A DNA stretch of 35,698 bases, from the IMG/VR virus record IMGVR_UViG_3300031537_000006, positions 1 to 35,698 of that record; one strand, written 5' to 3'. Every line of letters begins with the position of its first letter. Position 1 is the first letter of the stretch. The notes beneath the pieces are model-generated. The model was not told the origin of the DNA. It saw only the letters and a program-made list of their open reading frames with translations, and did no database searches. Position numbers and translations under genes: made by a program. Source of the DNA: a virus. This document shows positions 7,459 to 15,058 of this stretch, piece by piece.

Positions 7459-7892
7459 TATTCAAATGCAATGAGTTTGTTTTATATAAACGATGTGCTG
7501 GTATATGTGATACCAATATATACCGTATTGATAGTTCTTCTGATGAAGACATGCCATTTAATTGCCCCGTTTATTATCCTGTAGTGTGGGAGGGCAGACA
7601 ATATAAAGAGATAGAGAAATTTGATTGCAGAGTAGTCAAATTAAGTTACGAACTTAACGGCTGCGGTGATTATATGACAGTAATACCAATAAGCCCTAAA
7701 AAATATAGAGAAGAAGAACATCAAACAAAAGCAGCCGTGGTAATAAGCGAAAAAGCGGGGTGGACTTTGTTCCGCATATATAGTGATTGGGGGCAATGCT
7801 ATGAAATGAACATACACAATAGCCTTACAAAAGAGATTGAAGCAGCAAAAAAAGCAGCAAAAGAACAAGGGCTGCTCTTTAATGGGGCATAA
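7449..7892 (+). CDS. Hypothetical protein
   Basis: This 147-residue protein was not recognised. It contains seven cysteines spread through the chain, a beta-rich first two thirds and an Ala/Lys-rich helix at the end (EIEAAKKAAKEQGLLF). The start overlaps the preceding gene. A structured intergenic stretch follows. Confidence 0.5.
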   Translation: MVVIFKCNEFVLYKRCAGICDTNIYRIDSSSDEDMPFNCPVYYPVVWEGRQYKEIEKFDCRVVKLSYELNGCGDYMTVIPISPKKYREEEHQTKAAVVISEKAGWTLFRIYSDWGQCYEMNIHNSLTKEIEAAKKAAKEQGLLFNGA

Positions 7893-7925
7893 CTTTAATT
7901 AAACGTTTCATAATAAATAATTGAT

Positions 7926-8025
7926 AAGCCCATCTTCTGAGAACGCAGGATCAACCAATAGCCCATTCAAATATCTGTAATAGAGGCGGTCGTTCGAAAT
8001 AGATCATTTTTAGGTGGGCTTTTTA
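7926..8025 (+). ncRNA. Candidate structured RNA closed by a 9-bp stem
   Basis: AAGCCCATC (7926-7934) can pair fully with GGTGGGCTT (8013-8021, with one G-U pair), enclosing about 80 nt; a T tract follows. Inside, GAACG (7941-7945) can pair with CGTTC (7991-7995). No reading frame fits. It may be a small RNA or a large terminator structure between two small genes. A tRNA fold was tested by eye and does not work. Confidence 0.35.
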
Positions 8026-8043
8026 AACTTAAATTAACTAGCG

Positions 8044-8136
8044 ATGGAAACAATAACAGTAAATTGGGATGTAAACATAACAAGCGGAAATGAAACTATA
8101 ACACTTGAAGAACTTGAATGCGAAACAATGAAGTGA
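8044..8136 (+). CDS. Tiny hypothetical protein (30 aa)
   Basis: A 30-residue acidic frame starts at an ATG shortly after the structured element and ends 9 nt before the next gene. It opens METITVNWDVNITSGNETI, a beta-like pattern. Short length makes it uncertain. Confidence 0.35.
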   Translation: METITVNWDVNITSGNETITLEELECETMK

Positions 8137-8145
8137 AACAGCAAT

Positions 8146-8400
8146 ATGAAATCTACCGAAAGATTAAACAGGAGATATGTTTTTGTAAATAATAACATGA
8201 ATTTATTGCTTAAGTTAGATAAGCATAAAAATTGGAATGAATTTGCAAAACATCAATATATACCTGTCATATCTGAAAAAGCACGTAAATATATTGGATA
8301 TTCATGTAAAACTAATAATGTAGATATTTGCTGGACATTATACAGGCTGGCAAAAGAATTGCACCAGGAAAATATAAAATATCAATTATATAATATTTAA
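8146..8400 (+). CDS. Hypothetical protein
   Basis: This 84-residue basic protein was not recognised. It is rich in Lys, Asn and Tyr and appears helical. It has an A-rich leader and lies 11 nt before the next gene. No motif was found. Confidence 0.5.
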   Translation: MKSTERLNRRYVFVNNNMNLLLKLDKHKNWNEFAKHQYIPVISEKARKYIGYSCKTNNVDICWTLYRLAKELHQENIKYQLYNI

Positions 8401-8411
8401 AAATAAGAATT

Positions 8412-8660
8412 ATGGCAAGTGTTGAAAATTTAACAGAACAAAACGTAGGTGAATTGCAAAAAGTATTTGAAGATATGAAGCAAGGAAACCCATATTTAAG
8501 GTATAAGTTTTATAACCAAGACGAAAAAACCGAACCAGATGCACCTGATATGCAAAGCAGGATAAGTGCGCTGGAAGAAAAGATTGATACTTTAACGAGA
8601 AAGATTGATTTAATATTTGGTGAATTTGTATTAATAAATGGCCGGTTTGTTAAGGTATAA
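8412..8660 (+). CDS. Small coiled-coil protein
   Basis: This 82-residue protein was not recognised. Residues 48-68 (SRISALEEKIDTLTRKIDLI) form a clear leucine/isoleucine heptad pattern, so it likely makes a short coiled coil and oligomerises. The N-terminus is acidic. Confidence 0.55.
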   Translation: MASVENLTEQNVGELQKVFEDMKQGNPYLRYKFYNQDEKTEPDAPDMQSRISALEEKIDTLTRKIDLIFGEFVLINGRFVKV

Positions 8661-8664
8661 GAAC

Positions 8665-8702
8665 CGTGCGAAAATTAACCACCTCCGTTGATTCGAAGCA
8701 CG
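8665..8702 (+). other. Intergenic imperfect hairpin
   Basis: CGTGC (8665-8669) pairs with GCACG (8698-8702), with possible inner pairs GAA/TTC and AAC/GTT. It lies between two small genes, about 50 nt before the likely start at 8751. There is no T tract, so it is not a simple terminator. Confidence 0.3.
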
Positions 8703-8750
8703 AAACTAAGTAAAAGAAAAATAGGGAGGGAATTTTTTAAAACATATAAA

Positions 8751-9161
8751 ATGGAAGAAGCTAAAAAACAACTTACAGATTTACTGTGGAAATATGCTGA
8801 TAAAGTACATAGTGCAGGTTCGTGTGGTGAGCTTGGTGATTCATTTCAGGCATTAGATTCAGATGTTTTTTCTGATGTCGCAGATGAAATACTACAAGAC
8901 TTTGAACCAAAAAAATGTATGCCTGATAATATTAATACGAAAGAAGAACACGAAGAATATTTGAAAGCGATTGGTTATGAAAAGTATGTAAAAGATTTGG
9001 AACACCATAAAGACACAACCATTGGATTGTATGCATTCGATAAAAAATTAGACAAAGTTTTTGAATGGATGCCAGATGTTAATGGATGTAAAACTAGCGT
9101 AGAAGCGTATTTAGTTGAACAAATTGAATACCTAAAGTCAATTGTATTTCAAATCAAATAG
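8751..9161 (+). CDS. Acidic hypothetical protein
   Basis: This 136-residue acidic protein was not recognised. It is mainly helical and starts MEEAKKQLTDLLWKYADKVH. The ATG at 8751 follows an A-rich leader; a TTG 63 nt upstream is in frame but sits in the preceding hairpin region, so it was not chosen. Confidence 0.55.
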   Translation: MEEAKKQLTDLLWKYADKVHSAGSCGELGDSFQALDSDVFSDVADEILQDFEPKKCMPDNINTKEEHEEYLKAIGYEKYVKDLEHHKDTTIGLYAFDKKLDKVFEWMPDVNGCKTSVEAYLVEQIEYLKSIVFQIK

Positions 9162-9272
9162 TTTTGAAAAAACTAAAGTGAGATGGGGTTTTTCTTTTAC
9201 GGCTTAACCCACTAACCTTGATTAAATGAACGAATGTAGCACTTTCAGCTAAAACGTAAATAATATACGATC
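9162..9272 (+). other. Intergenic stretch with possible long-range stem
   Basis: No gene is seen here. AAAGTG near 9175 can pair with CACTTT near 9239, and a GGGTT/AACCC pair lies inside. The evidence for a functional RNA is weak. Confidence 0.2.
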
Positions 9273-9419
9273 TATGGAAGTAAATAGTAAAAAATTTGAT
9301 GAGCTTTACAAAGAGTGGAGCGGAGAACACCACACGACAAATAGCAACAAGAAAGTGCATGATAGTGCTTAATGTACAGACTTTGCAGAATATTGCCTTA
9401 AATGGGCTGTGAGCAAGGG
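9273..9419 (+). repeat. 147-bp exact direct repeat, copy A
   Basis: This segment is identical base for base to 12658-12804, 3385 bp downstream. It starts with an ATG and spans an in-frame TAA. The flanks differ on both sides. The lack of any substitution points to a recent duplication or ongoing gene conversion. Confidence 0.9.
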
Positions 9420-9462
9420 AGAAATTTATCTATTCGATTATCACGTAGTAAAAACAGAGTAA
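9274..9462 (+). pseudogene. Small gene interrupted by an in-frame TAA
   Basis: The frame from the ATG at 9274 encodes 32 residues, then TAA (9370-9372), then 29 more sense codons in the same frame to TAA at 9460. The part after the stop (beginning CTDFAEYCLKWAVSKG) has normal protein-like composition, so the whole looks like a 62-codon gene with one nonsense codon. The same TAA is present in the second copy at 12659. It is either a short functional peptide, a duplicated pseudogene or, less likely, a readthrough product. Confidence 0.45.
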
Positions 9463-9502
9463 TAACTTCCACGATTTGCGATCGTGGGCAAAATGTAAAA
9501 TT

Positions 9503-9739
9503 ATGATACCAACAAGAGAAAAAAACCCAAATGGTCTGCATCAAAGGTATGTCGTTTCAAAAACAAACGGTAATCCAGTTGATGAAAGTGCTGAATATTT
9601 TGTACTTAGAGTTGATAAAAACGGGAAAGACCCAAAGCATGTAGCTGCTTGTAGAAAAGCAGTATTGAAGTATGCGGAGGAAATTGCAGATCATTTACCT
9701 GAATTATCAAAAGACCTAATTAAAAGGTATAGTGGCTAA
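9503..9739 (+). CDS. Small hypothetical protein
   Basis: This 78-residue protein begins MIPTREKNPNGLHQRYVVSK. It looks like a small conserved phage protein with a two-strand start and a helical end (HVAACRKAVLKYAEEIADHL). The ATG at 9503 follows a 7-bp hairpin (CCACGAT/ATCGTGG, 9469-9487), which argues against the TTG at 9476 inside that hairpin. The function is unknown. Confidence 0.65.
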   Translation: MIPTREKNPNGLHQRYVVSKTNGNPVDESAEYFVLRVDKNGKDPKHVAACRKAVLKYAEEIADHLPELSKDLIKRYSG

Positions 9740-9745
9740 GTAAAA

Positions 9746-9826
9746 TGTTGATATGAGCTACAGCGCATTATTTATATTATATGTTGTAGCATCGTTTTAA
9801 TGTGCTATAACTCATAAATATCAACA
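9746..9826. repeat. Long imperfect inverted repeat
   Basis: The left arm 9746-9770 (TGTTGATA, TGAGCTACAGCGCATTA) matches the reverse complement of 9798-9826 over about 25 bp, with a few changes and a 4-nt insertion. The centre can also pair differently (GCTACA with TGTAGC). It sits between genes with no T tract. It could be a protein-binding site, a replication or packaging signal, or a miniature-element remnant. Confidence 0.5.
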
Positions 9827-9880
9827 ATACTAATAAAATAAATACTTACAATTGAAACACAAATAAAATTAAAAATATCG

Positions 9881-10315
9881 ATGGAAAATATACCTAAAAA
9901 GATTTACTTGCAAATAGGCGATGCAGATGTAACAATTGACAAAGAAATAAATGACTTTAATGATTTGTTTAAAGGTGCAATCACATGGGCTGATGAACGC
10001 ATAAACGACAATGATATTGAATACGAGCTCAGGCAAGACGCTAATTCGGATAATGGAAAATTAAGTATACCTGATGTTAGCAACTGGGTGGCGTGTGATG
10101 AGCGATTGCCTGAAAATTTACAAACAGTATGGTTAGCAAATAAAGAAAAACAATGGGTATGCCTAGGATGCTTAGTAGATACGAATGAGGGTTATCATTG
10201 GGCAGAAAGCAATGGTGTTATTTACGTGGATGAAGGTAAAATAATTAGTGAATGTGAAAGCGATGATTTAGACGTTACACATTGGTGTGCGCTGCCAGAT
10301 CCACCTTGTTGTTAA
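9881..10315 (+). CDS. DUF551-domain protein
   Basis: This 144-residue protein ends with the DUF551 pattern. WVACDERLPE (about 68-77) opens the domain, a Trp-rich middle follows, and VTHWCALPDPP closes it near the C-terminus. DUF551 proteins are common small phage and prophage proteins with no known function. The N-terminal 65 residues are an acidic extension. The start is an ATG after an A-rich leader and follows the inverted repeat. Confidence 0.75.
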   Translation: MENIPKKIYLQIGDADVTIDKEINDFNDLFKGAITWADERINDNDIEYELRQDANSDNGKLSIPDVSNWVACDERLPENLQTVWLANKEKQWVCLGCLVDTNEGYHWAESNGVIYVDEGKIISECESDDLDVTHWCALPDPPCC

Positions 10316-10391
10316 CGATGGCAATAAGAATAGTTGGCTCATCCGAGTTTGCACAGACTTTGATAGAGAACAAATAAAAACAAAAATAGCG

Positions 10392-10697
10392 ATGGATTTT
10401 AAAGAAAGCGATTTGATATTACTTAGAGTGCCAAACGAACCAGAGTATGAGGGAAGGCAAAGGCATTATAATATTTGGGTTAGAGTTTTATTTAAAGATG
10501 ATAGTAGCTCTAATGGAAAAATTGAGCGTTGCCCATCCTTTGCCTGTGGGGGATATTATGCAAACAAAAAGGGTGATACGGTACAGTTTGAAAACACAAA
10601 AGTATTAGAAGTATTTAACGAAAATGACGGAAATCAGTGGTGCTATTCAGATGATGTTACAAGGTGTAATTGTCCTGGATTATGTAGGAATAAATAG
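10392..10697 (+). CDS. Cys-rich hypothetical protein
   Basis: This 101-residue protein was not recognised. It has clustered cysteines at the C-terminus (CNCPGLC) and two others earlier, so it may bind a metal. The ATG at 10392 has the same local context (tagcgATG) as other starts here. An in-frame ATG at 10287 would overlap the DUF551 gene and read through a non-protein-like part, so it was not chosen. Confidence 0.5.
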   Translation: MDFKESDLILLRVPNEPEYEGRQRHYNIWVRVLFKDDSSSNGKIERCPSFACGGYYANKKGDTVQFENTKVLEVFNENDGNQWCYSDDVTRCNCPGLCRNK

Positions 10698-10990
10698 CAG
10701 ATTGTCATTTTAAATATATTCCAGAAGTTAAAAAAGTAATTGAATATGAAGACGAAGGATGTAATGTATTACATGTTATTTACAAAGACGATAGATATGA
10801 TATATTTGAAATGTCATGGGGGATTGAATCAACTTTTTTCGACGGTAAAAATGACGGGTTTACATTTACGTTAAATGATACTTATGCATGTCATAACGTT
10901 GGGACAATATATCAAAAACTTTTTAAATGGCATTTTGATGTATTTGGGCTTATAGAAAAAGGGCTTGCAATTAATATTAATACTCTATAA
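10694..10990 (+). pseudogene. Start-less reading frame, probable 5'-truncated gene
   Basis: An open frame of 98 codons runs from just after TAA (10691) to TAA (10988-10990), but no ATG, GTG or TTG occurs before an internal ATG at 10811. Its protein-like composition (for example FFDGKNDGFTFTLNDTYACH) indicates a gene that lost its start, or whose expression depends on a -1 shift from the upstream gene. The 59-residue product from 10811 is possible. Confidence 0.4.
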
Positions 10991-11004
10991 ATATAAAAAA
11001 AACT

Positions 11005-11229
11005 ATGAACAAAGAACATAACTTAAATAACGCAGATAACCAACAATTAAATATATCTGGTGTTATGCCTCGTTTTTGCTTTATTTGTGGGAATAAATTA
11101 ATGGAAGTTGGATTAGGTTGGTTACAGTGTGAAAGTGAACAATGTGGAGAAGTATATTTCCCATTCATTGACAAAAATAATAACCAATGCCTAATGCACC
11201 AACGAACTCCGTTTTCTCCTATTAATTAA
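11005..11229 (+). CDS. Zinc-ribbon-like small protein
   Basis: This 74-residue protein has CFIC (25-28) and a second pair, CESEQC, about 15 residues later, the spacing of a zinc ribbon. A further Cys and His lie near the end (CLMHQR). Such small proteins often bind DNA, RNA or a protein partner. The specific role is unknown. Confidence 0.6.
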   Translation: MNKEHNLNNADNQQLNISGVMPRFCFICGNKLMEVGLGWLQCESEQCGEVYFPFIDKNNNQCLMHQRTPFSPIN

Positions 11230-11260
11230 TATATAATATTAACTTGTAAAGATAAAATGT

Positions 11261-11408
11261 ATGATAGCACAAAATAAAATAATCGGAATTTTCGGACACG
11301 GTGGTAATCATTCTTCAGCAATAAAAAGCCGGTAAACAGGGAAAAATAATGTTCGATTCTGAAGCTATGTTCAATGGGTATTTTAATAATAATTTTAAAA
11401 AGCAATAA
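11261..11408 (+). pseudogene. Possible frameshifted small gene
   Basis: A 24-codon frame beginning MIAQNKIIGIFGHGGNHSSA ends at TAA (11333-11335). A shifted frame after the run of five A then continues with KAGKQGKIMFDSEAMFNGYF to TAA at 11408. Read together they make one sensible small protein, which suggests an indel in the A run. Alternatively these are two unrelated tiny frames. Confidence 0.3.
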
Positions 11409-11410
11409 TC

Positions 11411-11749
11411 ATGAGCCAATTTGATGATCAATTAAAACCAAAAGTTAAACAGGAAATCGTAACCGAGGTACAACAGGAATACAAACTCCTGGGATCAATA
11501 AGATTGATACCCGGTTTAAAACTATATAAATTGAATACCCTTACTCTTGAATATAGAGAAGTAACAGTTCAGAAAAAGGTGGTTATCGGACTTGATGGAA
11601 ACGTTCACACCAAAAAGCGGGTAAATGCTGAACAGAATTGTATATATTTCCAAGCCCTCAACATTAAGAATGCAAAGAAGCATGCCATGAGGGAATTGGA
11701 AAAATTAATCAAACACAATCTTGAACTTAAATTCAAAAAAAATGTATAA
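11411..11749 (+). CDS. Hypothetical protein
   Basis: This 112-residue basic protein was not recognised. It begins with a helical stretch (MSQFDDQLKPKVKQEIVTEV), then a beta-rich middle and a Lys-rich helix at the end. The start is an ATG 2 nt after the preceding stop. It overlaps the next gene by 8 bp, so it belongs to a coupled cluster from 11411 to 12651. Confidence 0.55.
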   Translation: MSQFDDQLKPKVKQEIVTEVQQEYKLLGSIRLIPGLKLYKLNTLTLEYREVTVQKKVVIGLDGNVHTKKRVNAEQNCIYFQALNIKNAKKHAMRELEKLIKHNLELKFKKNV

Positions 11750-11951
11750 CAGAGGTGATAAAATATCAGCTTTCTTTTATTCCCCTATCTTTGGGCATAA
11801 CATTTGGGCTAATGGGACAATATTAGGACCAGCGGAAATATTTGTAACTGATATAATTAGGGATGTTTACCAGGTACAATTAGATAATGGGCATATAATA
11901 AATAAAATATCAGCTGATTGTATTGATTTGCCAATGCATGAAGAACTTTAA
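11742..11951 (+). CDS. Small hypothetical protein
   Basis: This 69-residue protein is beta-rich (MYNRGDKISAFFYSPIFGHN) with a pattern like a small SH3-type barrel: a GDKI opening, a middle Gly turn, then YQVQLDNGHII. This fold guess is weak. The ATG at 11742 overlaps the upstream stop, and the next gene overlaps its end. Confidence 0.5.
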   Translation: MYNRGDKISAFFYSPIFGHNIWANGTILGPAEIFVTDIIRDVYQVQLDNGHIINKISADCIDLPMHEEL

Positions 11952-12111
11952 AATAATGTTTACCGATTCCGAAATATTACTCATGAGCTATCAAAAATAC
12001 AGGGATAAAACCGGTAAGAAAGCTCAAAGGCTTAAGGAGCGAATTGAACAGTTTAAAGCCTTTGAAAAGATTGTTCAGGAATACGGCATAAACGACAATG
12101 AAATTCTTTAG
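11938..12111 (+). CDS. Small helical protein
   Basis: This protein of 57 residues from the ATG at 11938 (or 51 from the ATG at 11956) is Lys/Glu-rich and helical, with a likely coiled coil at KKAQRLKERIEQFKAFEKI. The start is uncertain because either ATG fits the local spacing. The function is unknown. Confidence 0.5.
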   Translation: MKNFKIMFTDSEILLMSYQKYRDKTGKKAQRLKERIEQFKAFEKIVQEYGINDNEIL

Positions 12112-12114
12112 TCT

Positions 12115-12651
12115 ATGAACTGGGACGAATTAAAAGAATTAATCGGGCAAACTATAATCAAAAAAGAATCACCAGAAAAGTTAAAGGTTAAAATACTTGC
12201 AAAAGTATCAAACCTTATAAATGTTGATTTAAACTTTAACCAGTGGGAAATTTATAAAATGAAATTGGATAAGTACCCGAATTTAAACCCTTCTTGTTGG
12301 TACATTGAGCATATAAAGGAAGGGATTACTGGTAACTTGGCTGAATTAATTTATCTAATTGCTTGGTATGAAATTGAGGGGGGTATTAATAACCATCATA
12401 GAAAAGAATTGTTCAATAAATTAAATATATCAATAAATACCTGCATTGATGATATTGCAACTCGGTTTGAAAATAGTTTTTATTCCCTGGAAGATATGAT
12501 CGAAGGAATAATATTAATGATTTATTCAAAAGGAAAACAAAACGATCAGGATATAATTCAAGCATTGATTGCTGTTGCGTATTTTAAGGGTTTAATAAAT
12601 ATTGACATAGAAAGTATTTTAATTGAATTAATACATTATAAACTTAATTGA
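12115..12651 (+). CDS. Helical hypothetical protein
   Basis: This 178-residue protein was not recognised. It appears all-helical with alternating hydrophobic faces, including MIEGIILMIYS and IIQALIAVAYFKGLI, which are more likely buried helices than membrane spans. It starts 3 nt after the preceding stop and ends 7 nt before the second copy of the 147-bp repeat. Confidence 0.55.
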   Translation: MNWDELKELIGQTIIKKESPEKLKVKILAKVSNLINVDLNFNQWEIYKMKLDKYPNLNPSCWYIEHIKEGITGNLAELIYLIAWYEIEGGINNHHRKELFNKLNISINTCIDDIATRFENSFYSLEDMIEGIILMIYSKGKQNDQDIIQALIAVAYFKGLINIDIESILIELIHYKLN

Positions 12652-12657
12652 AACAAA

Positions 12658-12804
12658 TATGGAAGTAAATAGTAAAAAATTTGATGAGCTTTACAAAGAG
12701 TGGAGCGGAGAACACCACACGACAAATAGCAACAAGAAAGTGCATGATAGTGCTTAATGTACAGACTTTGCAGAATATTGCCTTAAATGGGCTGTGAGCA
12801 AGGG
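12658..12804 (+). repeat. 147-bp exact direct repeat, copy B
   Basis: This is identical to 9273-9419. Past position 12804 the sequence departs from copy A, so the last 14 codons of the copy-A frame are replaced by a different sequence that stays open in the same frame into the next gene. Confidence 0.9.
12659..12757 (+). pseudogene. Second copy of the TAA-interrupted small gene
   Basis: The 32-residue frame repeats copy A exactly and stops at the same TAA (12755-12757). The frame then stays open across the repeat and through to 13069, so without that stop it would be a fusion to the downstream gene. This looks like a partial duplication that landed upstream of another gene. Confidence 0.45.
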
Positions 12805-12850
12805 GATTATTATAGCAAGTAAAAAATGTATTAAACAAAAAAACAATAAA

Positions 12851-13069
12851 ATGAAAATAGAAAACGCAGTTACATCAAAAACTATCGCAGAAGAAAGCGC
12901 AGAGAAATTCGATGAAAAATTAAATGATTTCTTAAAATCAGATATTACAATTGAACGTGCTTATTTTAATACAAGTATAATTTCTGTTCAAAAAAACGGA
13001 TTAATGGACGAACCTGTTGAAGGAATAAAGACGTTATTTTCATGCCTTATATTTTATCAGGATAATTAA
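12851..13069 (+). CDS. Small hypothetical protein
   Basis: This 72-residue protein starts MKIENAVTSKTIAEESAEKF after an A-rich leader. It is helical first and beta-like later, and was not recognised. An in-frame GTG at 12794 lies inside the duplicated repeat, so the ATG at 12851 was preferred. Confidence 0.5.
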   Translation: MKIENAVTSKTIAEESAEKFDEKLNDFLKSDITIERAYFNTSIISVQKNGLMDEPVEGIKTLFSCLIFYQDN

Positions 13070-13081
13070 AAATTTTACAAA

Positions 13082-13180
13082 AGTTTTCCAAAAAAATAAA
13101 GTTTTCCAAAAATGAAACATCAATATTGATAATACTTTGATATACAAACAGTCATATTGACATGTAGGTTTTCCAAAAAT
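13082..13180. promoter_or_regulatory. Three GTTTTCCAAAAA direct repeats
   Basis: The 12-mer occurs at about 13083, 13101 and 13168, ahead of or at the 5' edge of the gene that starts near 13157. The repeated unit in AT-rich intergenic DNA looks like a protein-binding site, perhaps an operator for the downstream DNA-binding-like protein. The regulator is unknown. Confidence 0.4.
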
Positions 13181-14209
13181 ATTTTTGTAGCTTTATTGTC
13201 AAATTATAAAGAGTTGAATTCACCATTAATTATCAATATAAAAAAAGCTCTCGATCACGAATATTTAAAACTTCATAAATTGGTGATTCAATTGCCAAGC
13301 AATAAAATTCATAGAACAAAATTATTGAAGTTAATATTTAATAGCATTGACAATAAAATAAACCTAAACAATAAAGCAAAAATAATACTTGAAATTACTT
13401 CCGGATGTTCAAGGAATACTTTTTACACTGCTTATTATAATCATTTTGAGGTGAACGATGATACAGTAGGAAAAAAATTGGCATCTGATGTGAATTCAAT
13501 ATCAAAGGCATTAAAGGAACCATTTTTGGTAAACATAATTGAAAAAGGGAGTGGAAGGGGAAGGTTTACATTTCAGGTCACTGGAAAATACATAAAAGAT
13601 GTAGAAGTTAAAACAGAACCTGCAATAGATGTAGAAGAAGTCCTTAAACTTCGTGATGAAGAAATAAGCCGCCCATCATTGATAGAACCGAAAACAAGAA
13701 GGGAGAGGGAGCTTATTGCCCTTAAAGTATTAAAACTGTTTGCAACAGGTTATATGAGTATTTTGGAGGCATGTGAAAGGGTCGGAATTAAATATTTAGA
13801 TTTTGGGGTTTGGGTTCACTCAGATCAGATAATACGAAAACATTATCTTGAGTCTATATTGGTCCGATCCTTCCTTGTTACTTCTAGAAATATAACAGAA
13901 GCACAAGATTATATAGGAATGCTATTTTCACAAGGGCACCGGGTTATCGAAAATAGTGATTATTCAAAACTTTATACTAAAGGGCATCCAGAAGGTGTCT
14001 GGATTGAAACGAAAAGGAGTATTCAAAAACAACAATTTAGTTTTACCGAGATTTCAACTTTAATCAGGGAAATAAAAGAAAGTGCCATCCCTAATTTATT
14101 AGTAAAGGATGAACTCGAGGGGTTCAGTGGAGAGGAACTGGCAGAATTTGCAAATAACATTCAAAAACGTCTCGAAGAGGCAAAAAAACGAAGAAAAGAA
14201 AATGAATAG
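13157..14209 (+). CDS. Putative DNA-binding protein, possible small terminase subunit
   Basis: This protein of about 350 residues was not firmly recognised. It has a helical N-terminal half, a middle with GSGRGRFTFQVTG, and a later helix-turn-helix-like region (LFATGYMSILEACERVGI). The C-terminus is Lys/Glu-rich coiled coil (AEFANNIQKRLEEAKKRRKE). Position upstream of TerL, with the helix-turn-helix and coiled coil, would fit a small terminase subunit or a regulator. No ATG is available: starts are TTG at 13157 or TTG at 13196. The latter leaves all three upstream repeats outside the gene and may be the true one. Confidence 0.55.
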   Translation: MTCRFSKNIFVALLSNYKELNSPLIINIKKALDHEYLKLHKLVIQLPSNKIHRTKLLKLIFNSIDNKINLNNKAKIILEITSGCSRNTFYTAYYNHFEVNDDTVGKKLASDVNSISKALKEPFLVNIIEKGSGRGRFTFQVTGKYIKDVEVKTEPAIDVEEVLKLRDEEISRPSLIEPKTRRERELIALKVLKLFATGYMSILEACERVGIKYLDFGVWVHSDQIIRKHYLESILVRSFLVTSRNITEAQDYIGMLFSQGHRVIENSDYSKLYTKGHPEGVWIETKRSIQKQQFSFTEISTLIREIKESAIPNLLVKDELEGFSGEELAEFANNIQKRLEEAKKRRKENE

Positions 14210-14483
14210 AATTTTAAACAGGTGCGATGCCATCAGTTTTACTATTATATTACCTGGTACAATTGATGAAATTGATTGTAAAAGTTCAGATTATCTGGAC
14301 ATAAGAGAAGCCCTAAGAAAATTTTTTGATTTTCGGGATATAACCATTAAATTCTTGAAAAAAAACCAGGATGGGACTACCAGTTTCAGTGATGAGCCTC
14401 ACTTCATTAATGACATTGCTCAGTTCAGGGTATACAGGGGAAGTAAATTCATTATTATGGGGGAATTACGAAAATGGAAATAA
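14202..14483 (+). CDS. Hypothetical protein
   Basis: This 93-residue protein starts MNRILNRCDAISFTIILPGT, overlapping the stop of the upstream gene by 8 bp and the start of the methylase gene by 10 bp. It is mixed alpha/beta and was not recognised. Its place between a DNA-binding-like protein and the methylase gives no firm role. Confidence 0.5.
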   Translation: MNRILNRCDAISFTIILPGTIDEIDCKSSDYLDIREALRKFFDFRDITIKFLKKNQDGTTSFSDEPHFINDIAQFRVYRGSKFIIMGELRKWK

Positions 14484-15046
14484 AAAAGTACAACATTATT
14501 TATGCTGATCCTGCTTGGTCATTTAAGAATAAAAATACGGGTGGTAGTTTAAAATCTGGTGCTGCAAATAAATATGATGTAATGTCATTTGGTGATATTT
14601 GTAATTTACCAGTAAAAAATATCACAGAGGATAATTGTGTATTGTTTATGTGGTGGGTAGCATCTATGCCATTGGAGGCTTTAAAGGTTATTGATTCTTG
14701 GGGATTTACGTTAAAAACAATGACAGGGTTTGTATGGGTCAAAAAAACAAAAAATTGGAAAAATTGGTTTGGTATGGGATTTTGGACAAGGCAAGTAACT
14801 GAAAATTGTTTAATTGCTATAAAAGGAAAACCTAAACGAATAAATGCAGGTATACGATCTTTAATTGAGGAAAATGAAGTAATACAAGCTGTAAATGAGC
14901 AACATTCTAAAAAACCAGATATATTTAGGGATAGGATAGTTGAACTTATAGGAGATATACCTAGATTAGAGATGTTTGCTAGAGATAAGTATACAGGATG
15001 GGATTCTTGGGGAAATGAAATTAATTCAGATATATGTTTAACATAA
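14474..15046 (+). CDS. MT-A70 family adenine DNA methyltransferase
   Basis: This 190-residue enzyme has DPAW at residues 12-15, the catalytic motif of MT-A70-type N6-adenine methylases. VLFMWWVAS follows near residue 58, and HSKKPDIFRDRIVELIGD near the C-terminus is the usual late family signature. It transfers a methyl group from S-adenosylmethionine to adenine in DNA. The length fits the compact phage form. A likely role is protection of phage DNA from host restriction, or marking it for packaging or regulation. Confidence 0.88.
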   Translation: MEIKKYNIIYADPAWSFKNKNTGGSLKSGAANKYDVMSFGDICNLPVKNITEDNCVLFMWWVASMPLEALKVIDSWGFTLKTMTGFVWVKKTKNWKNWFGMGFWTRQVTENCLIAIKGKPKRINAGIRSLIEENEVIQAVNEQHSKKPDIFRDRIVELIGDIPRLEMFARDKYTGWDSWGNEINSDICLT

Positions 15047-15058
15047 ACAAGATAAGTT

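Noticed and set aside
7926-8021. tRNA gene
   Set aside because: A 7-9 bp end stem and a TTCGAAA stretch are present, but the T arm is not next to the acceptor strand and no anticodon arm forms.
9154-9360. Minus-strand gene, also seen at 12644-12838
   Set aside because: Both are opposite-strand shadows of the 147-bp duplicated segment and have no leader or context.
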